Part shown: positions 1 through 13,493 of the stretch, one piece after another
How the letters are laid out: every line of letters starts with the position of its first letter
Numbering within the stretch: position 1 is the stretch's first letter
DNA from: Medicago truncatula
Taxonomy: Eukaryota; Streptophyta; Magnoliopsida; Fabales; Fabaceae
Direction of reading: 5' to 3'
NCBI RefSeq assembly: GCF_003473485.1
Contig: NC_053048.1
Location: 39,924,755 to 39,988,754, forward strand
DNA: 64,000 nt
Notes under the pieces: model-generated
Database searches by the model: none
What the model was told of the DNA's origin: nothing
Seen by the model: the letters and a program-made list of their open reading frames with translations, nothing else
Position numbers and translations under genes: made by a program

Positions 1-67
1 CGATCCTATTATACTTACGTGTGAATAGTTTTATGAGATGGAAAAATCCTTCATCAACGTGACACCT

Positions 68-1340
68 CACTTTGGCGAAAATTATACTCACCTCTCTTAT
101 CACTCACATTTCTATTTATTAAATAAACACTAACCTCCCTTATATTTTAAAATAAATAAATAAACATCACACTTCATTAAAAAAAAACACATCAAACTTA
201 TGAAAATAAATTACGTGTGCCTCTTAGAATAACATATTTTGACAAGTTTAAACGTGACTCAGGTGAACAAAAATAAAGAAACAAATTAAGAAAAGAAAAA
301 AAATAAGTTTCACGTCTAAAACTTCGAATTTTTTTTTTCTGACCCTTTTGTCCAAAAAAAATACAAGTCTGACCCCCTTTGAAAAAAAATTCTCAAAATG
401 ACCCACTTTTGATTTTTTTTTTGTCCTTTTGTGCGTTCCCGCCATTTGAGACGGCGGGACTGGCCGCCGGTCCAACACGTGTCACGATCTGACAGGGCAG
501 CTTTTTTTTTTTTTTTTTTGGTCATTCCCGCCATTTGAAATGGCGGGACCGATTTTTTTATTTTTTATTTTCGTTTTTTGCTTTTTTTAATTTATTTGAG
601 AAAAAATTTCAATTTTGCACCCAGGGGGAATCGAACCAGGCGCATATGGGAATCAAATGTACATTGGCTTAGTGGTAACACAGAATGACAATGACTCATA
701 TGCGCCTGGTTCGATTCCCCCTGGGTGCAAAATTGAAATTTTTTCTCAAATAAATTAAATAAAGCAAAAAACGAAAAAAAAAAAAAAAAATTGGTCCCGC
801 CATTTCAAATGGCGGGAATGACAAAAAAAAACTGCCCTGTCACGATGTGACACGTGTCAGACCGGCGGCCAGTCCCGCCATTTCAAACGGCGGGAACGCA
901 CAAAAGGACAAAAAAAAAAAAATCAAAAGTGGGTCATTTTGGGAATTTTTTTTTAAAGGGGGTCAGATCTAAAATTTTTTTGGCCAAAAGGGTCAGAAAA
1001 AAAAATAAAAATTCTAGCTTAGGTCTAGTAGGTCCAATATGGTAAAAATTGAGTTCTTTCAAAATATAGTGAGCCCTACAAGTAATTAATAGCAAATAGT
1101 TTTGCATCATTTATATCTTGAAGAATATTGACATTGTCTTTGATGTGTATAGAGGCAAAGAAAACTTCATCATATGTAAACGGTGGTCCATGAGGTTGAT
1201 GATTTGTCCTAAAGTGCTCTCCTAATGCTTTCGAATTGGCCTTTGAGGACATAGACATGGAGAAAAAACACATGACTTGACATGTGCATATCTTTTAGTA
1301 TACTTCACCATCTCTTGATAACCATATAGTTTATACTGAG
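68..1340 (-). pseudogene. SINA-like E3 ligase, decayed copy 1
   Basis: Minus-strand remnant of a seven-in-absentia (SINA/SIAH-type) ubiquitin ligase. The part at about 1076-1340 reads like the substrate-binding domain of the intact gene at 14324-16370: a Y-x-H-V-x-S-C-x-F-S-P-C-L-C-P-Q stretch, then a frame jump, then K-A-L-G-E-H-F and a P-P-F-x-Y-D-E-V-F-F segment. The residues between CPQ and the next block are missing and the frame changes there, so no intact protein can be made. The RING exon is not found. The 3' flank (about 68-325) matches the flank of the second decayed copy at 8815-9060 closely. The body is interrupted by the palindrome at 328-1006, and about 170 bp present in the second copy is absent here. 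Confidence 0.75.
328..1006. repeat. Long foldback palindrome with tRNA-like core
   Basis: Two arms of about 310-320 bp (328-648 and 697-1006) are near-perfect reverse complements around a loop of about 48 bp. Each arm carries smaller palindromes of the form CCCGCCATTTGAAATGGCGGG. The centre, read on the plus strand, has an A-box-like TGGCTTAGTGG (665-675) and a perfect B-box GGTTCGATTCC (708-718). This is the spacing of an RNA polymerase III internal promoter, so the core looks like a tRNA-derived SINE head or tRNA-like sequence. The B-box side is also copied in inverted form in the left arm. There is no coding capacity. It sits inside a decayed SINA copy. Confidence 0.85.
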
Positions 1341-2100
1341 GGCCATTCCTAAGAATTCGGAGATTCGGTTCTGGGAGTGAAAAGAGGTCAATGATAAAAT
1401 TAAAACGTATTTTTTTTTTAAAGAGCAATGCTCTATTTATATTTTTTAAAAGATAAATACAAGGTGCCGTATATATGCGGTACACCTAAAGGTGAAAATG
1501 TGTCAAATTCATAATATATTATGTCCAAATCAAAAAGGTCTCCCATGCTAAAAAAATATAATTAAAGAAGAAAAAATGAAAAGAAAAATTGATTAAAAAA
1601 ACACGAGTCCTAAGTTAATTAAAGAAGAAAGAAGGAAAGGGAAAAGAAAAAATTAATTAAAGAAGAACATGAGTAAACAAAGAAAAAGAAAAATATTTAG
1701 ATTATGTTCCAGTAATTTTCTTTTGATCCCTTCTTTCATCACGTCAGTAGAATCTGTATAAATTACGTTCTTGTAATTTCAAATTCCTTCCACTTTTGGT
1801 CCGTGTAATTTCAGATTACTTCACTTTTGGTCCCTCATTTTATGTGCCATGTATGCAGATTCTGCTGACGTGGTGAAATGAAAGACTAAAAGTGGAAGAA
1901 TTTGAAATTACAATGACATAATCCAAATCTTTTTTTTTTATAAGGACTAAAACAGAAATTCGCTAATATTACAGAGACGAAAAGAGGTATTTACCCTTTA
2001 ATTTAATTTTAAGCTAATTGTAATAGTTTCAAAAAAAAAAAACTAATTGTAACAGTACATGCCATTTTCATTTTGTTATTTTCTTTCTCTCTCTTCAACC
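1341..2100. other. Non-coding, with a probable foldback MITE
   Basis: No gene is seen. Positions about 1700-1995 form an imperfect inverted repeat. CACGTCAGTAGAATCTG near 1740 is mirrored by CAGATTCTGCTGACGTG near 1856-1875, with more outward complementarity around 'CCACTTTTGGTCC' and 'GGACTAAAA' motifs. This fits a short terminal-inverted-repeat element. Clear target-site duplications were not identified. The remainder is AT-rich. Confidence 0.45.
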
Positions 2101-2580
2101 AAATGAAACTTGAGAAGCTCTCCTCCCCAACAAACCCTAGCCGCCGCAACAATAACACTGTTCACGGCATTCTACGCCCATTTTGACCGCCTTTGGCCGA
2201 GTTACCCTCACAATCTTCATCTATTTCTTCTCTTCCATCATCCTATTAAGTTTATTGTCAGATCTGATAGACTTTTAAACATCCCAACCACCATCTTCTT
2301 TGATAGATCTCGACCAATATAGACAATATTTTGAAAAACTATCACAACAAAAAGAGTCTCCTCTATCTCCTCTACAAAACCCACAAAGAAAATCATGTGT
2401 CCAAATACCTTCGCCGGCGACCACCGTGCCGGAAATTGAAGCCTTCACCGTTGGTGTAACATTTAAGGTCAAGTTCTTCACATCTTCGATCTCTATTCAC
2501 CGCTTTTATTTTCCCTTCATCAGTTTTTTTTTTTTTTTTTACTTCCTTTTTTCTTTCATCATTCTGCCATTTTAAAATGA
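2101..2580 (+). other. Gene-like C-rich segment, unassigned
   Basis: This stretch is richer in C and codon-like triplets than its surroundings and contains 'AACCCTAGCCGCCGC', typical of plant 5' leaders. Open frames here are short. A 27-codon ATG frame starts at 2104. Another open frame from about 2300 lacks an ATG start and resembles no family I recognise. It may be a first exon or leader of the HIG1 gene downstream, or a captured gene fragment. I cannot support a product. Confidence 0.25.
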
Positions 2581-2783
2581 TATGAGAAAAAAAACAAGTA
2601 TTTAAGACAGACATAAGAAATTTACTTGTTCTTCAAAGAAAAAAAAAGAACAAGCAAAGACGGTGTTTGTTTGGAATAGCGCGAGACCCTCTTTGATTCA
2701 TATATATTGATTGATTCGGTTGATACATTCTCGTTCGGTTCCTTCTTTCTTTCAAGTTCTTCAATTCGGGTATAACCATCAAA

Positions 2784-4537
2784 ATGGGTAGTCCTGAACC
2801 CGGTTTCGAAGATTTTCTTGAAGAGAAGAAGCGCGTTAGGAACCCTTTTGTTCCCATTGGTAAAACACAATCATCTCTTTATTTTCCCTTTTTCTTTCTT
2901 GTCGTTTTCATTATGTATTTGTTCACATCTTTGTATTGTTCTGTTAATTTTGATTTTCGAATTAGGTTTATGATCTTGTTTTTTTTTACTGAAAGAAACG
3001 TAGTGTGGTGTAGGGTTTCTGAATTGGGAAAAAGTTTATGATTTGGAAATTCTAGTTGAGTAGAAAATTTGTAGCTTTATGATGCTGCAATTGAATTATT
3101 GAAATTTGTGAGCTGTAAATTGAGGCTCTTGGATTGGATTTAGTTATCTTAGTTTGCATATGTTGATGTGCATCATTTTCATTCTTTGCTTCATATTGGA
3201 TCTGCTCGTTCACTAGGCAAATAATCACTAGTCACCAGTTATTTTGTGAAGGATGATATATTAGTGCTATAAGTTTATTGTGGTTGCTGAACTTACTTAA
3301 GATGTCATCAATGAAGTTGCTTGGTTGCAGCTGTTGCTTACTATGTAACACAGACACCTAAGATATAAATTTTGCTATAAAATATAACATGAAAAAAAAT
3401 TAAATTCTTCTATCCACAACAAAAAAAAAATCACATTAGAAGTTTAAAAAGTCGAAATTTAGAGTTGGTTACAACAACAACGAAACTCAAACACACAAGT
3501 AATATTGTTTTGTCATATTGATGTATAAGAGAAAGCCAAAAATTTCACTCACATTACAATATTGAGCAAAAATGGAGTACCACGAGTACCGTACGTCCGT
3601 ACGTACCCGGTACGGGCACTTCACCACTTTACAAGTACTCATGCTTCAGCTGTGGTTTATCTCTCTAATGAAATCACCATGCATGCGAATTTGGAAATAA
3701 TATTGGGTCTGTTTGCATTTACAAATGAAAAATAAAGGAATTTGATTATGTCAAATTTTCATTGGTATATGCATTGAAGTTGGGAATTGACAATGTTGGT
3801 GTTGAACCTGATGGATATTTACTTAGCTTCTTAGTTTGGCCTAGTGCAGCTTTGTGATATCCCAATCTACAGAGTAGTTTTGTTAGTTGCTTGGGTGGTC
3901 AGCTTGTAACTGTTTTCTGTAGCTACTTGGGGTTGATTGGCAGCATATATAAACATTGCTGGGTGGTTGAGAGCGAATGAGTTTTTTCACCGAAGAGTGT
4001 TTCATTGGTCACAGAGAGAACAAGTAATCTAGAGTGTGTGGGATCACAAAACTGCTGGGAATTCTTTGATTTTGAATCGAAAGCTGCAGCAGTGAGACTG
4101 AGGTGGTGGTAGTAGGCATTGCTCCGAATCTCGATAAATTTTGTCTTTTTTTCTCTTCCCATTCTGCCCTTCAGTTGTTTTCTGCTATTGAATGCAGCAA
4201 CATTAGTCATTATTCAAAACTTTACAATTAGAACGTCAATTTTACATTACTTGCTGATTAGATATTGTTACATAACATATTCTTTTCTTTTGGTGATTTG
4301 ATTGTGTGATTGTCTCGGCTTGTCATTTAGTATCCTTTGATTAACTTTGCTATGTTAATTTCAGGCGCACTTATTACTGCCGGTGTACTAACGGCCGGCT
4401 TAATCAGCTTTAGACAAGGTAATTCTCAATTAGGTCAGAAGTTAATGAGGGCTCGTGTGGTTGTCCAAGGTGCTACAGTGGCGCTCATGGTTGGCACTGC
4501 CTATTATTATGGAGACAATCCTTGGCAAAAAAAATAA
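2784..4537 (+). CDS. HIG1-domain protein (hypoxia-induced/RCF1-like)
   Basis: Two exons, 2784-2859 and 4365-4537, joined in phase 1 at GT/AG sites, give 82 residues. Exon 1 encodes a charged N-terminus (MGSPEPGFEDFLEEKKRVRN) leading to P-F-V-P-I-G. Exon 2 encodes two short hydrophobic segments (about residues 26-40 and 57-74) around the HIG1 signature Q-x3-R-x-R-x3-Q (QKLMRARVVVQ, about 51-61). Family members are small inner mitochondrial membrane proteins; yeast Rcf1 supports respiratory supercomplexes and cytochrome oxidase. A mitochondrial role here is inferred from that. Length and two-helix layout match plant HIGD1-type proteins. The 1.5-kb intron holds a palindrome-rich GTACGTCCGTACGTAC stretch near 3590 and otherwise nothing evident. 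Confidence 0.9.
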
Positions 4538-6055
4538 ACTTTTAGTAGCTAACTAACAGTCAAAGCAAAACTTTGTAATTGCTTGGTTTTTTGTTTGTAT
4601 TGAGTTTTGTTTATGTGAAGTGAAATTTGTTCATTTGAGGACAAAATCCTTGCTCACGTCTTACGTTTGAATCATTTTCTTTCAATACATAATAATTGAA
4701 TTCATATGGATGTACTTTGATATATACTATGGTTGTTTCAATAAAAGAAAAGACTCTCAGTTTACTGTTGTTGCCCTGAAGAAGCAGAGTGAAATTGGGT
4801 GCTGTCTTTGAACCTTCAAGGATACTGTATTTGGCATCAATATTTTGATGTCCAAGCATCATTTCTAATTAAGATTTATCATCTTTATCTCTCACGTTTC
4901 TAGAGTTTATGTAGTCTAGTATGGAGGAATCTAAACCCTAAATGGTATTGATTCATTTAGGACAAGAATATATTGATGTAAGGGGATCGGATCTAGAGTA
5001 AGGGGTTTACACTATCACAAAGCGATGAATCGATGTTCGAATTTGGTACAAGAGATTTATTCATATTTTAGTGTTCAACATGTTTTGAATGTACTTCTCG
5101 TAAACAAAATCTAGAAATCGGAAAAATGGTATTGATTTTTAGGTGAACTGGAATTTCAAAACATAAAAAAATTATTTTTTGTACATTAAATTGCTGTGAA
5201 AAAATGATACAAACACTCTTCCGATTAAATTGCTGTGAAGACACAGTGGATTCTCTAAACATCTTTCCTCCACCAATATGCAATGTTACTCAATTACGCT
5301 ATCTGCTTTGTCCAGGTTCGTACTGGAGCAGCACAGGTTGAAGGAGGAATTCATGGACTGGTTTCTTATGAAAAGAAATACTTTTGAAGTATGAAGCCAG
5401 TAAATAATGAGCCGTGTAGAAGTTGATGCAATTATTACAAAAGAGCACTTCTGTTGGAGCTCTTCTAAGTTTTGGGGAACATGGTGGAAATAGATTCCTC
5501 AAAGTTCTGAATTAAGACCTGCTGTAATTCCGTTAGAATATAAACTTGGGTGTTTTTTGTTCTCTCTAAATTCTATCCATTAGATTTTGTTTCCTTTAGA
5601 TTTAATCCAAGACCTTACTATTGTAACGGACATGAATATATGTTCCTCTTGTATTGTATGGTTTCTTTCTTGCTCAATGCTCACTATGAATTAAAACAGT
5701 TATGTTGGGTGACAGTTTTCATAGATCTGATAAATCAAAATGCTGCCATTGCCGTTTCACAATGTGTTCGCACCACTCTGTGTCAGCCTTCAATCCTAGT
5801 GGAAATTGTCGTCTGCCTCTCCCCCAATAAAATCGTCTTTCATGCACCACAATATTTTTGAGACTCATCGGAAAAATATTCAATCTTCTCACGCAGATCA
5901 CTGTTTTTGTCTCCGGTCCTGGAAAAAAAATATCATACACTCCATTTTTAAAAGTGTTTGCTAATTTACGCCTACCTAGTTTTTAGTGTGTAAATTAGCT
6001 ACATGTGTCTAGAGAACAACTTGGCACAAAATTCACTATGAGTTTGAGATTAATT
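4538..6055. other. Intergenic, no gene supported
   Basis: This covers the 3' region of the HIG1 gene and spacer up to the SRP54 pseudogene. The open frames here are short, lack plausible starts or splice context, and match nothing I recognise. Confidence 0.5.
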
Positions 6056-6056
6056 A

Positions 6057-8199
<2,143 letters not shown>

Positions 8200-8814
8200 C
8201 TTGAAAAGATTGTTGTATATCATTCTATTCATAATAATCACTATCCAAGAATAATGCTAGCACTGATGTCTATATAATCATAAGGAAACAAATAATGATA
8301 GTCAAATCAATTATGATAATTACAACGATTGCACTCATAATTGCATTTATCACAACACAGTCTAATGTCTCTACATTGATTGAATTGGTGAGGGAATGGT
8401 ATATAGGCTACAAGCCTTGGCATTCAATTTATCACACCACAGAATTGGTTTCCTTGCCAAAGTTAGTTTTCATTGTCCAGCCATGTACGTTCAACTCTAT
8501 AAACTCAATTTAATGAATGAGTATCTAAATATTTTAATCTGCTCTCCAACTCTATAAACTCGTTTTTTCAAATTATAGTACACTCACTTTAAGACATGTT
8601 CCGTTAAGCGTACGGTTGACAACTAAAATAGTCCCTCACTTTATAATATATACTCTCAATTTTTATTTTGAAAAAGTACACTCTTAATTTGGTCCATGAG
8701 AATTTAAATATTTAAACTTAAGTCTCGATCATACCGTAAAACACTAAAATAATTCTCAAATTCATCCTTATGAGTATAATGTCTCCATTAAACAGGGATT
8801 GACCCATAAGTTTT
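8200..8814. other. Spacer between two pseudogenes
   Basis: AT-rich sequence without a supportable gene. The 72-codon frame at 8295-8513 has no recognised similarity and is most likely chance. Confidence 0.45.
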
Positions 8815-10040
8815 AGGGAAAATTGTACTCACCTCTCTTATCACTCACATTTCTATTTATTAAATAAACACCAATCTCCCTTATATTTTAAAATGAATAA
8901 AACAAACATCACACTTCATTAAAAAAAACCAACATCAAACTTATGAAAATAAATTGCATGTGCATCTTAGAATAACACATTTTGACAAGTTTAAACATAA
9001 CTCAGGTGAACAAAACTAAAGAAACAAATTAAGAAAAGACAAAAATAAGTTTCATGTCCAGAACTTTTTGCAAAGACCTATGGATTATCTCCGGACTCCA
9101 CGACACTAATTAATCTTACTGCTTTAAAGTAGTCATATGAAACACAAAGTGGACTTGATGAAGGATGTATATGTGCAGTCCTCAATGTTCACAACTTCGG
9201 ATTTTAATCATAGAATGTTATCTCTATTTTCAAAACTATACTCTGGCTTAGGCCTAGTAGTAGGTCCAATATGGTAAAAATTGAGTTCTTTCAAAATATA
9301 GTGAGCCCTACAAGTAATTAATAGCAAATAGTTTTGCATCATTTATATCTTGAAGAATAGTGACATTGTCTTTGATGTGTATAGAGACAAAGAAAACTTC
9401 ATCATATGTAAACGGTGGTCCATGAGGTTGATGATTTGTCCTAAAGTGCTCTCCTAATGCTTTCGAATTGGCCTTTGAGGACATAGACATGGAGAAAAAA
9501 CACATGACTTGACATGTGCATATCTTTTAGTATATTTCACCATCTCTTGATAACCATATGGTTTATACTTTATAGTCACATGCTATTTTTGCAGATGGTT
9601 TGCAAATGACGCACATGTTTGTTTTGCTACGTACAACATGAGGCACAGTCAAAATTTGATAAATGGCGTGGATAAATAAAACAAAGTGACTCTGGCTTAT
9701 GGAAACAAAGTGGCGTCGATAAATAAAACAATGATAAATAGAAAATCAAAAGTATAGCATCAAAGATAAGTGTACTATATGATAAATGTGTCTTGAATTC
9801 GTTTGAATCTCTTAGTCACTTCAAAATTTGAATTCATTTGATAGATAAATCAATGTATGCTAGATCACTATACAATTTTACAATATATGCACGTAATGAA
9901 CTAATTACATGTAGTTAAATGTTTGTGAATGAACATACAATACTCTCAATTAATTAGAATTGCATATCCAAAACAAATTTATGAAAGAATCTAATCTAAA
10001 CAAATATTAACATATATCTCTTTGTCTTACAATCCAGTAA
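8815..10040 (-). pseudogene. SINA-like E3 ligase, decayed copy 2
   Basis: A minus-strand paralog fragment of the intact SINA gene at 14324-16370. In gene order it contains intron-like sequence (about 9660-10040, resembling 15110-15430), a degraded half RING (near 9560-9640, including a C-A-S-C-C-like stretch followed by stops), the substrate-binding domain block (about 9308-9560), a C-terminal portion (about 9070-9300) and the 3' flank (8815-9060, resembling 14150-14330). Frames are broken between blocks and stop codons are frequent. It is nearly identical to copy 1 over shared parts, so these two are each other's closest relatives. It lacks the palindrome found in copy 1 and therefore shows the pre-insertion arrangement. 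Confidence 0.8.
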
Positions 10041-10226
10041 ACAAATATTGATATAACTACATGTAATTTTTATTTGTCTTCCAATTTTTTATTTAATTTA
10101 TACTTGGATCAATAAAAATAACAAATAAAATAAAACTAAATATACCTCAAAAAAAAAAAAAAAACATTGCAAGATTCATCATCAAAACTAGTGTTAAATA
10201 ATTGACATACGAAAACTTAACATCAA

Positions 10227-10298
10227 GTCGTTGTAGTATAGTGGTAAGTATTCCCGCCTGTCACGCGGGTGACCCGGGTTCGATCCCCGGCAGCGGCG
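10227..10298 (+). tRNA. tRNA-Asp (anticodon GTC)
   Basis: A 72-base tRNA without intron. The acceptor stem GTCGTTG pairs with CAGCGGC and tolerates G-T wobbles; the discriminator base is G. The D arm has the A-box TAGTATAGTGGTAA. The anticodon loop CTGTCAC carries GTC and is closed by the CCCGC/GCGGG stem. The T arm has the B-box GGTTCGATCCC. This matches the usual plant nuclear tRNA-Asp. No oligo-T run follows at once; the nearest is TTTTTT within about 15 bases, suitable as a Pol III stop. Confidence 0.95.
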
Positions 10299-10818
10299 AT
10301 ATTTTTTATCACTTTTCATAATTTTTCTACAGCGATAGAAGAAGTTTGCATACTTAACGGGAGAAAATTTTGTCGCTTTTGGTCTACAAAAGAATACAGT
10401 CATAATTCTTGGCATGGATAGAAATGACAAAAAATATAACTTGTATATAAATTTTAGTCTTTTAAATGATAGCTATTCTATTAATATAAGACACTATCAC
10501 TTGTATTAATAGTAAAAATTTGGATAAATGTTATTACTTTTCAAGTATTACTGAGTTGAGGATTTGAAGAATGACCATGTAAACCATTTTTTGTGTTTTC
10601 TACTCCTGTCTCATACTTTCTAAGATAACATGAAATTAGGGCTGGCAATGATCCGAACCAACTCGATAATAGTTCGAAACTCGATAAGACAATTATCTTG
10701 TTGAACTTGATTTATGAACCAAATGAGCTGAACTTGAGCTAAAAATTAAGTTCATTAAATAAATGAGCCGAACTTGAGTTGTATATAGTTTGACTCGGTT
10801 GGTTCATGAGCCAACTCG

Positions 10819-10821
<3 letters not shown>

Positions 10822-10881
<60 letters not shown>
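10822..10881. repeat. (AT)n microsatellite
   Basis: About 30 uninterrupted AT dinucleotides inside the hAT element. Confidence 0.95.
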
Positions 10882-10883
<2 letters not shown>

Positions 10884-10987
10884 CTAATTTAATTAACAAT
10901 AATTATAATAAAAGAGAGAGAAAAAAAAGAAGCTAATAACATACTTGTACAAAGAAGAAGCCCTAATTGACAATGTATACTAAAATT

Positions 10988-11041
10988 AGTCCCACATCGG
11001 GGAGTTTGAAAGCATCTAACAGGAGAAGGAGATATAAAAAG
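10988..11041 (+). promoter_or_regulatory. snRNA-type USE plus TATA box
   Basis: AGTCCCACATCG at 10988-10999 equals the plant snRNA upstream sequence element (RTCCCACATCG). A TATAAAAAG box starts at 11033, 33 bp later. In plants, 33-34 bp spacing is the RNA polymerase II snRNA arrangement, against about 23-24 bp for Pol III. A transcript would begin near 11060-11070. The sequence that follows does not look like U1, U2, U4, U5 or U6, so the product, if any, is unknown. It lies inside a hAT element and may be a captured or degenerate promoter. Confidence 0.5.
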
Positions 11042-11478
11042 AGAAGTGTGCTGTGCAATATATGGAGTACGCTGCTGCATGGATTGTGCTACACCACTGT
11101 TGATATAGTTTTCATATAATTTATAAAGTTCAACCTTTTTTTCCAATGACCAGCATGGTCTGTTGTAGTTTTATTTTATTTAGTTCAATTTTATTTTTTT
11201 TTTAAATTAATTAAAATGTCAAGCTATACATTTTGACAAAAAAAAAGTTGTGTTGATTCTAATGAGTTGAACCGAGTAGTTTGTGAACTTTAAATGAGTA
11301 GAACTCGAGCTAGAAAAAAAGTTTGTATTAAATTCGAGTTTCGAGCCGAGCCAATTCTTATCGAATCGAGCTCAGATGAGTTCGGTTCGACTCGACTCAT
11401 TTCCAGCCCTACATCAAATGTAATATGAAAAAAGTTGCTCTAAATTGAGCTTGTCAGAATAAGGGTGTGGCCACCTTT

Positions 11479-11480
<2 letters not shown>

Positions 11481-11517
<37 letters not shown>
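11481..11517. repeat. Poly-T tract
   Basis: Thirty-seven consecutive T residues; possibly a retroposon tail in reverse orientation, but no body with duplications was recognised. Confidence 0.9.
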
Positions 11518-11518
<1 letters not shown>

Positions 11519-11520
11519 TG

Positions 11521-12340
11521 TGTTAAGATGATAATGTATTTAATGTAATATTGTCCCAAATTTATCTTCACGTTTAAATTCAGAAGTTAGCTCTAAGATT
11601 ATTCGACCACAAGACTTGAACGGAATAGAAAGAACACTTTATTTAAGAAAATATGATAGAATAAGAGAGAATCTTTATTCCAAGAGTTCCCAATCACAAT
11701 ACAAAATAATCTATTCACAAAGACAATATTCAAAGGCGCTCTCTATCCTTTATGTTCTCTATTTTATTTTTATTTTTTTGTTGAATCCAGAAGAGGACAT
11801 GCGTCGAGGAAAACATAGACATTTCAACTAGGTTGACACTCCTGTGAAAGCCCCATCCTTTGCCGCTTGCCTCATAAAATAAATAATTATTAAAAAAATG
11901 GAAAATAAGTACAAGAGGGGATTTGGGCCTGACCCTCGATAACAAAGATAGAAAAATAAATTAAAGCATGATATTATGAAAAGCGAAAAGAAGGCAAACC
12001 ATATTGGTCCCTAAAGAAGTCATCCCTAAGAAAAACATGCAAAGAAGTCGACCACATAGAGCCTTGGATAGCGTGACTATGATTGGCAAGCTTGTCTGCA
12101 CACCAGGTGCCTTCGTGAAAATAATAAGAGGAAAATGTAGTTATATCCCTTTTTTTAATCATCTTGTTATCTTCTACTTCTTTCCCCTTTACTTGCCTCT
12201 CAATTGAGTGATGTCTTTCCATCATTATGAAACAGAATAAGAAAAATACCCCTTACGATAAGAATATAGTTTTTTGTTTTTGAATCAATGAAATTAATTT
12301 GCTTATATTTTTTGTAGTAAGTTGTTTACAAATAAAAAAA

Positions 12341-12406
<66 letters not shown>

Positions 12407-12925
12407 CATTTTTTTTGAAGGAATATAATTTAGAAAATGCTCAAATGTATAATTGGTCCTTGTTTTTTATGTTCGCTTTGGTCCTTGTTTTAATCGGAAC
12501 AAATAATTTCTTTTATTACGAAATTAGAGATTTTTTTTTGAAGGAACGAAATTAGAGATTTTAGTCTTTTAATTTTGCAAGTTTTAGGTATTTTTGTCAC
12601 AACCCATTTTGTAACTTATTTTTTATGACATGTCACATTCATTACAATAAATTGTTTGCTCTCCAAATATGAAAGTGAAACATAAAGTTTCTACCACCTA
12701 TCATTGACAAACAAGTGTACAAATTGAGCTATCAAATGAAGAGATCAAGACAATTCTCGAAAAAGGTTTAAACCCTCTCGAAGGGATTGGTCTCTCCATT
12801 TACATGATGTTCATTGGGCATGCAAATCTGTCTATACAAGAGCATCTACGATTAAGATCCTCAATTTTGAGGTCTTAAATGAGTCGCACGCGTACACATC
12901 ACTCTTTTATAAATTTTTAATAATA
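11521..12925. other. Intergenic with (AT)n tract
   Basis: No gene is supported. An (AT)n microsatellite lies at about 12342-12401; the open frame crossing it is an artefact of the repeat. The remainder is AT-rich spacer. Confidence 0.55.
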
Positions 12926-13199
12926 CTTCATCTGTTCCTTTTTAAGTGTCTCTTTTGAAGAAATTTTTTGTTCCTATTTAACTGTCACTTTCAAAGTTCA
13001 ATGCAACATTAAATGTTGTTTTACCAATATTATCCTTAGTTATTTATTGCAGAGAGAGAAATATATGAAATGAGATTTTAAATGAATAAGATCATTATAT
13101 TAAAAGTACAACTTATTGTATCAAAAGTAGTAACAATCATTGACTATTTTGGTTTATGTAAAATGTCAAAATGTGACAATTAAAAAGGAACGGAGGTAG
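12926..13199. mobile_element. Stowaway-like MITE (Tc1/mariner)
   Basis: A 274-bp element bounded by TA dinucleotides (12924-12925 and 13200-13201). The ends CTTCATCTGTTCCTTTTTAA and TTAAAAAGGAACGGAGGTAG are reverse complements with few mismatches and match the CTCCCTCCGTTCC terminus of Stowaway elements. There is no coding capacity. The flanks on both sides (about 12850-12920 and 13205-13480) belong together as one older repeat ('gaggtcttaaatgag' to 'cttaaatggtgaagacc'), so this is a nested insertion. Confidence 0.85.
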
Positions 13200-13493
13200 T
13201 AGTAGCTAATAAACATTCAATCACTTTAATGGAGACCCTTTAATAAAAAATTTAAATGGGTTCCACCAATAACTCTTTATCATATACATTTCAACAAAAG
13301 CAACAATACAATGATTATTTTAAGAAAAAGTATTGTGGGGCCCACTTAAGAATGATGTCTTAAGTGAGACCCTAGGTCGTTAAAAGACCCAAAAAAAAAA
13401 TCTCCAATGAAGATACCTATTAAATAGCGTATCTTAAATGGTGAAGACCTCAGTATTCAGGATGGTTGGGGATGGTCTAAGACACCCATTGTA

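Larger units (their letters stand above)
10637..11411. mobile_element. Ac-like hAT non-autonomous element
   Basis: A 775-bp element with 15-bp terminal inverted repeats TAGGGCTGGCAATGA and TCATTTCCAGCCCTA (one mismatch), flanked by 8-bp target duplications CATGAAAT (10629-10636) and CATCAAAT (11412-11419, one mismatch). The TAGGG start and 8-bp duplication place it with hAT elements of the Ac type. Subterminal regions are full of short repeats around 'CTCGA', 'GAGCC' and 'TTCGA'. No transposase is encoded. It contains an (AT)n tract at 10822-10881 and an snRNA-type promoter signature at 10988-11041. Confidence 0.88.

Noticed and set aside
248-534. Open frames of 72-76 codons on the minus strand
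   Set aside because: They lie inside the left arm of the palindrome and are rich in Lys/Phe from A/T runs; mirrored frames occur in the right arm (854-1045).
5550-5940. 103-codon plus and 73-codon minus ORFs
   Set aside because: No similarity recognised; they lie beyond the last SRP54-like block and show no M-domain sequence.
12322-12555. 77-codon ORF
   Set aside because: Half of it is an Ile-Tyr run encoded by the (AT)n microsatellite.
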